Assembly (NCBI GenBank): GCA_903882345.1
Contig: CAIRWO010000213.1
Coordinates: 1-9,480, forward strand
Reading direction: 5' to 3'
From: Candidatus Omnitrophota bacterium
Lineage (GTDB): Bacteria > Omnitrophota > Gorgyraeia > Gygaellales > Profunditerraquicolaceae
Length of the DNA: 9,480 nt
The notes under the pieces are model-generated. The model worked only from the letters and a program-made list of their open reading frames with translations. It searched no databases and was not told the origin of the DNA. This document shows, piece after piece, positions 1-7,700 of this stretch. Numbering within the stretch: position 1 is the stretch's first letter; each line of letters starts with the position of its first letter. The translations under genes were made by a program, and so were the position numbers.

Positions 1-1734
1 GATGAAATCGTCGCGCTGTTACCTCCGGCGATAAGAGAGAATGAAATATACGATGCCTTAAACAGGGTGCAGCTTAATATAATGGAGCGGGTACAGGGAA
101 GATATGTTCTTGCTAGCTTAAAAGGCCTGTCAGCCCGCCGCAAGAAAGCAGTGTTAAATAGATTAAGCTGGTATTCCAGGTTCGTAATGGTAGTTAGCCT
201 GCCGGTGAGAAGCGGCAGCGCTGTAACAAGCGAAACATTCGTGGTTTTAAGCAAAAAGATACATGAAAGTAACGAGGCTGTAGTTAACGAGGCCATAGAT
301 GTGCTCAAAAAATCCCGCTTGACCATGGAAATCGAAACAGACGTGCTTGTGCCTTGGGCTCCGGCCGGGGCAGTAAAAATAAGCCAGGTCCCTGACATTT
401 CACATTTAAGCGCTGTTGAGAAACTGAAGTCAGCAATTAGCCAGGCAGAATATACCCAGCGTTTGGCAAAAGAAACCAAGGAATTGGTAAGAGTAGGTTT
501 ATCAGCGCAGCCTCAGTCTACGGGTACAGCCGCGCCTGTGCTTTTGGCCAAAGTTAGCAGCATATTAAAAGAAGAAAGCCGGAAGATCCGCGTCCAGATG
601 CTCAAGGCAGGTATTCCTCTTGAGGCCCTGGAAGAGGTTAACCCGGTAATACGCAGGGAATACTTAGCCGGCATTATCAATAAGGTATGGAAATCTACAG
701 ATGCCGGCCTGGTGAATATTGTGCGCGGGCCGCCGGATGCATTCTATGTCGTTTTAAAACAGAAGAATCTCTTCGTCAGGGTAATTAAAGTCTCTCCGTA
801 TTATGTTGCTCTCTCCCCGGAAAAAGAAAGGGCGTTTATCGCAGCATCCGGCTCAAGAGGTTATCACAGAGTCGCTGATAACAGCGGCGAAAGGCTGCAT
901 TTTGGGTTTAAGGTGATCAATGATACCTTAGACCATGATACCGGCAATGAAGTGGTCATGGTGCTTAATATTGCATTCTTTGAAGCATTTAATAAGGCGT
1001 TTGCCGGAACAAAAAGAATTTCTGCAACCGATGTCCTGACAGCTATAAATAATGCGCAAGAAAAAGTTAATGCTGTAATATCAGTATTAGGTTTTGAAGT
1101 CAAGTTAGAAGCCGCGCTTGTTCAGGCCGAATACTTCGGTAACAGGCCGGGAGTGATTATTGACATACTGGAGATGTTGGCGCAGGCAAGAAGCAGCATC
1201 CCGGTTATGCGTTCAGCGCAGGGCGCGGTAGCTAAAGATTACGTTACGATAAGAAAAGATCGCCGGGCTTTGCGGGCGCTGCTCCAGGAAATATATTTGA
1301 CCAACGCCCTTAAGCGGGAAAGGGCCAAAGAGACATTAAGCAAGTTAGAGATAAAAGGTACCCCGCTGTATATCAATACCATCATCAACAAAGTAAGAGA
1401 AGCTAATCCGCAGCCTGGGTTAGCTTTCCAGCACGCTGTGCTATTGGTTGCCGTATTAAGGCAGTTGGATGAAGAAGCGATCCTGATGGGGATGTACCGT
1501 CCGGAAGAAGACCTGCCTTATCACTATTATGTGCATACGAAAAAATGGGGCGCGATAGATGTTTTACCCGAGGGCAATACCAGGCATAATCCGCTTAGAG
1601 GGTTGATCGAAGACGATAGGTATCAATTGGCAGTATCGGACTTCGAGGGTTTAGCCGCTGCCATTAGTAACGAGATTAAAGGAATTAAAACAATCCAGGA
1701 TACGGCAAAGAGCGGGGCAAACGCCAGCTCGCCG
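1..1734 (+). other. Unrecognised mostly helical region before the SecA motor (residues 1-578)
   Basis: I do not recognise a family here. The segment is rich in Ala, Leu, Lys, Glu and Arg and looks soluble and mainly alpha-helical, with no membrane span. A low-complexity linker (Gln, Ser, Thr, Gly, Ala, Pro) near residues 168-178 separates a first part from a second. The second part opens with a short helical stretch and has a beta-looking core near residues 235-285 (RGPPDAFYVVL, then LFVRVIKVSPYYVAL). A hydrophobic stretch VVMVLNIAFFEAF lies near 318-330, too polar to be a membrane span. A second mixed alpha/beta patch at about 505-545 contains YHYYVHTKKWGAIDV. A Ser/Ala/Gly-rich linker ends the region near residue 578, just before homology to SecA begins. 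Being directly N-terminal to the motor, it could be a regulatory or substrate-binding part, but nothing in the sequence shows this. Confidence 0.5.
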
Positions 1735-4700
1735 GTGGAAGATACATTGGAAGCATTTGAAAACTTAGTAAAGGCCCAGTATGGCAAAGACTTTAATTCC
1801 GAAAAATGGCTTGACCAGAAAGCGACTATACTTGAGCTTTATGCAGCAATTAATAAATACAAGCAGATTTTCGGCGTCAAAGAGTTTGCTTCCGGAAAGA
1901 GCACGGTTATCTTCCCGGCCCTGGCGTATTTGATCAACAAACTAAAGCATCAGCCAGTGTTCAATATTGTTACACACAGTTATTTTGCCCAGAGAGACGC
2001 ACAGGCCTTAGCCAATTTATTTGCTGGCACAGGAATAAAAGTCGGCTATATAATTTCCGGCAGCGAAGCCTTCATTTATAAGAACGGCAATAAAGTAAGC
2101 TGCGACAGAGAGACGCTTTATAAAGAAGCGGACGTGGTCTACGGCATTATCTCCGAATTCAATTTTGACTATCAGAGAGAACTTATGAGTTACCTGAAGG
2201 ATATGGCCCAGTCGCAGAGAAGCTGGTTTATCCTTGCCGATGAAGCGGATAAGACACTGGTAGATGAGGCGTTTTCTCCGCATATTATTTCTGCCGGTTC
2301 AGATAATGCATTTAAGGAAATAATAGAAAATGCATATCGGGCAGCAGTAGCTATTAAAGGTAATAAGGCTTTCTATACTGCCAAAGATAAAATTGTAACC
2401 CTTACGCCGAAGGGACAGCAGCAGGTAAGGAAGGCATTGGGAGTTACCAAAGCAGAAGAGTGGTTTGCCTTCTTCCTCGTAGAGCAGGCGTTGAGAGCAT
2501 TAAAATATTTTATAAAAGGCGATAATTATTTAGTCAAGGACGGAGAAGTGATTATCCTTGGCGAAGCTAAGCAGCCGCTGGCAGGACGGCGTTGGCAGGA
2601 TTACTTGCACATTTTTGTAGAATTAAAAGAAGGATTACCGTTCAGGGGAGAAGGCAGAACCTTATCGCAGATGTTCCTGACAAATTATCTGAGCAGGCAG
2701 CATATTTCCGGATTCATCGGTTTAACCGGTGCCTTGGGCCAGGAAGAAGAGCTGGTAAAAGAAATTTATCCTCAGGCAAAAATTTTACGGCTGAAGACTA
2801 ATGCTGTGATAAGAGGTGAAACCCAGGATGAACCGATACAGATCATCAAGGCCCGGCAGGAAAAATTAGAAAAATCCGGTGAAATAATAAATCATATCTC
2901 AAAAACAGAACCGGTGTTAGTTAAGGTAGGCTCTCCTGATGAAGCGAAGTCTTTAAAAGATATTTTGACGCAATTAGGCGTCACAAAGATTTCCGTGATT
3001 GACGCGCACAACTCTGAAGAATTTGAGACATTAAAAGACATTATAGATATGGCGGGTAAGGTAGGGCAGGTTACGATTATCACTCCTGCAGTAAGCAGGG
3101 GTATTAATATCGTGCTTTTTGACGAAGCCAGAGAAAGAGGGATTTACCTATTGGACGCTGATTTAAGCCCGTCCTCCCTGGATATGGAGCAATTCCGGGC
3201 CAGAGGCGCCAGAAGGCCGGAAGAAAAGGCGGCTTGGAAGGCAGTTTATTCCTTGGAAGATACCTTATTTAGCGAATATGAATCGCTGACAAAAGAAGCC
3301 AAGGCTAACTTGAACGGTAATCCTTCCAGCAAAAAGATTGCTAAAGAAATCATGATCCTCCAGAGAAAAATCCTGGAACAAAAGATTATGAGCATAAGGT
3401 CGCAGAGGAGGTTATGGGAAGAAACCGCCAAATTCTGGGAAAAGGCGTTGATAAATATCCGGTTAAATATCATTAACTACGGCGTTAAAGTTCTCTTTGG
3501 CAAAGACGCGGATAAAGTACAGGCGAAATTATCAGCGGAAGAAAACGCGCGTTATACCCAACAGATCCTGGCAAGGATAGATTCTCAAATCGGCAATTTC
3601 TTCGAATATATAAATGCCTATAGGCAGAAACTGGATTATGTTTCCCGCCATTATTCAATATGGCAGAGATTATTCCATTTTGATACCGACTCCGAGCTCC
3701 TGGCAGGCGTGAAAAAATCATTTGATTCCACGCTTAAGAATATGTCTGATGCTATCTCTGAGATTATTGCCGAAATAAGCGCAAAAATCGGCATAAATAT
3801 TCCGCTGACCAAGAAGGTTATCTCTCTGAAAAAACCGATAAAGCAAGGTATTGCTGTGGTTGTTTTAAGCTCAGCTTTCTTTATCTTCTATCAAACGGGC
3901 ATGTTAGCAAGTATACTCACTGTTTTGGCGAAAATAGGCATAATCTTGCCGCTTTTAAATGCGCCTATAATTGTAGTAGCCGCGCTGGCGGTATTACTGT
4001 TGTACAAACTTGTCCTTGCGCCGGCGCTTGCCAAGGATACCAGCATCCAGCGCTTATCCCGGCTCTTTAAGGGCGCTGATGAAAAAGGCTGGGTAAAGGC
4101 AATATTTGGTTTTGTTGCCAATAAGATGTTACCTTTGATCGGCTTTATCGGTAGCGTGGGCAGTTTAATGCTCTTATTCTCCAATCTTGCTTTTCCGTTC
4201 GCAACCGCCAGCCTGAGTGCCTCTACTCTTATCTGGATAGCAGCAACCGCCATAGTTTTAAGCCTGGTCTTCAATATCAAAAATGTTATCGCCACCAGAG
4301 CAATCCGTCAGGATAGCCAGCAGGATTACCGGCTTAAGCGAGTGGTAGAATACTTGGCAGTTGGTTTAATCTCAGCGATTTCCTCTTATGTGTTATTATC
4401 GGTATTTTTAAGCGGGGTGCTCACACCGGCGCTATTGGTGGTTTTTGCGGTTGTGGGAGGGTATCTGCTTTCAGGCGGTTATTGGTATCTGACGCATTTC
4501 AGGGATAATACCACGAAGCTCTGGCCAATGGTAGGTTCTATTGTATCTGGCGTCGTATTTATCTTATATCATCTCTTGCCTAAGGCAGTTCTGATTATCG
4601 GATTGCCGACCGTAAGCGTCTTTAGCTCTTTTGCCCTGGCATTAACCGGAATATTAATCATTGCGGCGGTGGTAACGCTTACTGCCAAGCTCGGGCCATT

Positions 4701-7700
4701 GGGCAAGGCGGATAAGTCAAGAGTCATCCTCCAAGGATTGCCCTTGAATATCCCGGCAGTGATGGTTTCCGGCTTTGGAATATGGAAATTGGTAGCAACA
4801 TTATTAAGCGGAACCATTACCGGCTGGAATATCCTTTGGTTAGCAGGGGCTGCGGTGGTTTTAGGCTTAGTAGTAGCAGTATTGGTCGCTAATAGGAAGA
4901 TTAGCCCTGCTGCTGGCTTACCCACGGCAATAGTTACTGCTTCAATAGGCTTATCATATACCACTACTTCTGTTTATGCTCAGGCATTCCAGCCCATAAA
5001 CGCAGCCCTGCAGAAGGGTGGCGTAAAGTTAGACTTAACAGAGACATTGAATATATTAACCAGCCTTATGCCAAAAGCCGCTCCTACCCGCGGTCCTCCG
5101 GCAACTGCTGATTCTTACCGTGGAATTTGTTTGGTTGATACCTTGGTTTCGGTGTTAGGAATAGATGCCAAGCAGATCAGTGATATCTTAAGCCAGGCTG
5201 GCATAAAAATAACCAATGTAGAAGTAAATGGTAAGCAAAGCCCGGCAGTTGCCTTAGGGCCTACCTTAGAAGCGATTCATAATAAGTTCCCTAAGAAAAA
5301 CATAAAAGTATTTGCTGTTGATGAAGACAAGCAGCCCGGCGTTGATTATTATCTGGTAGATATTAATGCTAAACAGGCAATAAAGATTATCCCGGTCTCC
5401 AGAGAAAAGAACTTCTGGCACGCAGAAGTCGCAGTAAATCCGCAGTCACAAGTCGCAAGCCTCAAGCCACAGAATACTAACGAGCTTAATAACGTCCTTG
5501 TGGGACAGAATGACAAGGTGGAACCCAAGACTGCCGAAGAATATTATAATCAAGGGATTGAGTATTTATTGAGTCAATCATCCACAAAATCTCAACTCGA
5601 GAAAGCTGTTTCATATTTTACTAAGGCTATTGAACTCAAGCCTAAATTTGCAGAGGCATATGTTGGCCGGGGAGCTGCCTATGGTAACCTAGGCCAACAC
5701 ACCCAAGCCATCGCTGACTTTACCAAAGCCATCGAACTTAATCCTAAATTTACCAAGGCATACTATAACCGGGGACTTACCTATGGTGACCTAAACCAAC
5801 ACACCCAAGCCATCGCTGACTTTACCAAAGACATTGAGCTCGATCATAAATATGCAGAGGCATATGTGGGCCGGGGAATTGACTATGGTAGCATAGGCAA
5901 AAACACCCAAGCCATCGCTGACTTTACCAAAGCCATTGAACTTAATCCTAATCTTACCGCTGCATATTTTAGTCGCAGCATTGCCTATGCTTCTTTAGGA
6001 AACTTTGACCAAGCCAAGAAAGACTTACTTAAGACAGTAGAATTGAATCCTGCATTAAAAGAACAGGCTAAAAAGGTATCTGACTACTTTAAATTAAATC
6101 TCAACTTTAATTCTCCTCAATCTTATCGTTATCCTGCGGATGAAAATAGAGGAAGGTTGGCGCGGGTTGAGGCCGCATTTATAAAGCCAGTTGTACTAGA
6201 TGTAAATCATATCCGCGGTCCGCCGGTTTCTTCGGCTAAAATTTCCGCCGCAATTTTAAGCTACAAGCTCGATACATTTATCAACGGTTTTAAAGAAGCC
6301 TTCCGTAACTTTATCAGCCATCCGCTAAAGAATTTCTTAGCCAGCGCAGTGCTTGCCAGCCAATTATGGACTGCCCAGCCGCAGATTCAGAATATAGCTT
6401 ATCCAACAGTAACGCAAGAAATCGTAGTCAACTTCCCTGCCGAATTAAAAGCTGCTCTGGCAAAACAAGAAATCCCCAATGCCGTTGACACATTAGCTCA
6501 GGAATTTAAGATTAATTCCGATAAATTAACTGTCGAACAACGAAAACAATTAGATAATGCAACGTTGCAGATTGTAGAAGATACCACCTTAGGTGATACA
6601 ATTATAACCAAAGATGCGGCGCCTACCGTAAAAATCAACGAGGTATTGCTTAAGCCGGAAAATAAGCTCCTGCTTGACGTAGTCACCAATCACGAACGTA
6701 ACCATATCCTTTATCCTAACGAATCTGAAGACCAAATCCAGAGACGGGATATTGAATATATTGCGAAAAATAAAGATGGAATAGTCTCAGTGGACGAGGA
6801 GCTTAGTGATATAGGGGCGGTTATAAAGCCGGGCATCTTAGCTGACACGTTGAAACTTACTACTAAGATACAAGGAACGCAGCTCTTTGTAGGAAATGAG
6901 CCTTACCAGATCCGCGGCGTAACCGTAGATGAGAATTTTACCGTAAGCGATATACCTTTACTTACTAAGTTAGGGGCAAATACCATTCGCACCTACCAGC
7001 CCATTACCGATGTTGATCTGCTAAATGAATTAGCAAAGGCGGGCATCAAGGTAATAATGGGTATTCCATACGATAACGCAAAGATTAATATAAAGGATGG
7101 GAGTTACAAGGATTATATAGAGACATACAAAACCCATCCTGCGATTTTAATGTGGGAGTTCGGCAATGAATATAATTATCATTGCGATTACTTCGACAAC
7201 AAGGATATAAATAATTGGTATATTGCCTTAGAGAAGGCAGCGGAAGAGGCGCACAATAGAGACAAAAACCATCCGGTGTCTACGGCTCACGGCGAACTGC
7301 CTGATGCAAAGGTTGTAGGGCAGGTACCTTCCGTGGATGTCTGGGGAATGAATGTTTACAGATGGGATGGCTTGAATGCCCAAGACGGCACTTCGATATT
7401 TGAGCAATGGAAGAAGATTTCCCAAAAACCGATGTATATCTCTGAGTCCGGGACCGACTCCTATGATAATAAGCGCCAGACCCCGGATCCGCTATCTCAA
7501 GCCAATGTGGACATAAAAATATGGAAGCAGGTTGATGAGAATAAAGAAGCCTGCGCCGGCATTACCTTTATGAGCTTTAAAGATAACTGGGCAAAGTTTG
7601 CAAAAGGCAATTCCGGCGTGCAAGATAACGGCGGATTTGAACATGACGGCGTACCTTATGATAATTTTGCCAATGAAGAGTATTGGGGATTAGTCACTGC

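Larger units (their letters stand above)
1738..3285 (+). other. Divergent SecA-like DEAD motor domain (residues 580-1095)
   Basis: SecA is the cytosolic ATPase that drives preproteins through the SecYEG channel. The order and wording of its conserved blocks are kept here. Residues 657-668 (VTHSYFAQRDAQ) match SecA's VTVNDYLAQRDAE block. Residues 710-727 (ADVVYG...EFNFDYQRE) match the ADITYGTNNEFGFDYLRD block. ADEADKTLVDEA (746-757) matches IVDEVDSILIDEA. Residues 846-870, including VKDGEVII and GRRW, match the end of the cross-linking domain and the return to NBD1. FIGLTGAL (905-912) matches MTGTA. VLVKVGSPDEAKSL (972-985), the motif V region (1024-1037) and QFRARGARR (1064-1072) match NBD2. 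YSLEDTLF (1083-1090) matches the FYLSLEDDLM end block. The cross-linking insertion (about 762-838) is shorter than usual. Changed key sites include Walker A ASGKST for GEGKT and SRGINI for GRGTDI. No C-terminal zinc motif follows. ATPase activity is plausible but unproven; true housekeeping SecA function is unlikely. Confidence 0.93.

Noticed and set aside
934..951. HDTGN (residues 312-316) as a degenerate zinc-peptidase motif
   Set aside because: Neither the glutamate nor the second histidine is present, and the surrounding sequence gives no support for a zincin fold.
2592..2801. Plus-strand open frame of 69 codons in frame +3
   Set aside because: It lies wholly inside the SecA-like domain, begins at a TTG without a ribosome-binding site, and its translation is basic and unlike any known protein; the frame +1 product there matches SecA.
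3404..3416. agaggagg followed by ATG at 3414
   Set aside because: The reading frame from this ATG ends after about 20 codons and the spacing is too short; it falls in the charged helical region of the giant frame.
5428..5475. Short repeat of aagtcgca at 5428 and 5450 resembling a dispersed intergenic repeat
   Set aside because: Only eight bases recur, there is no clear palindrome, and the stretch encodes an ordinary Gln/Ser-rich linker in frame.
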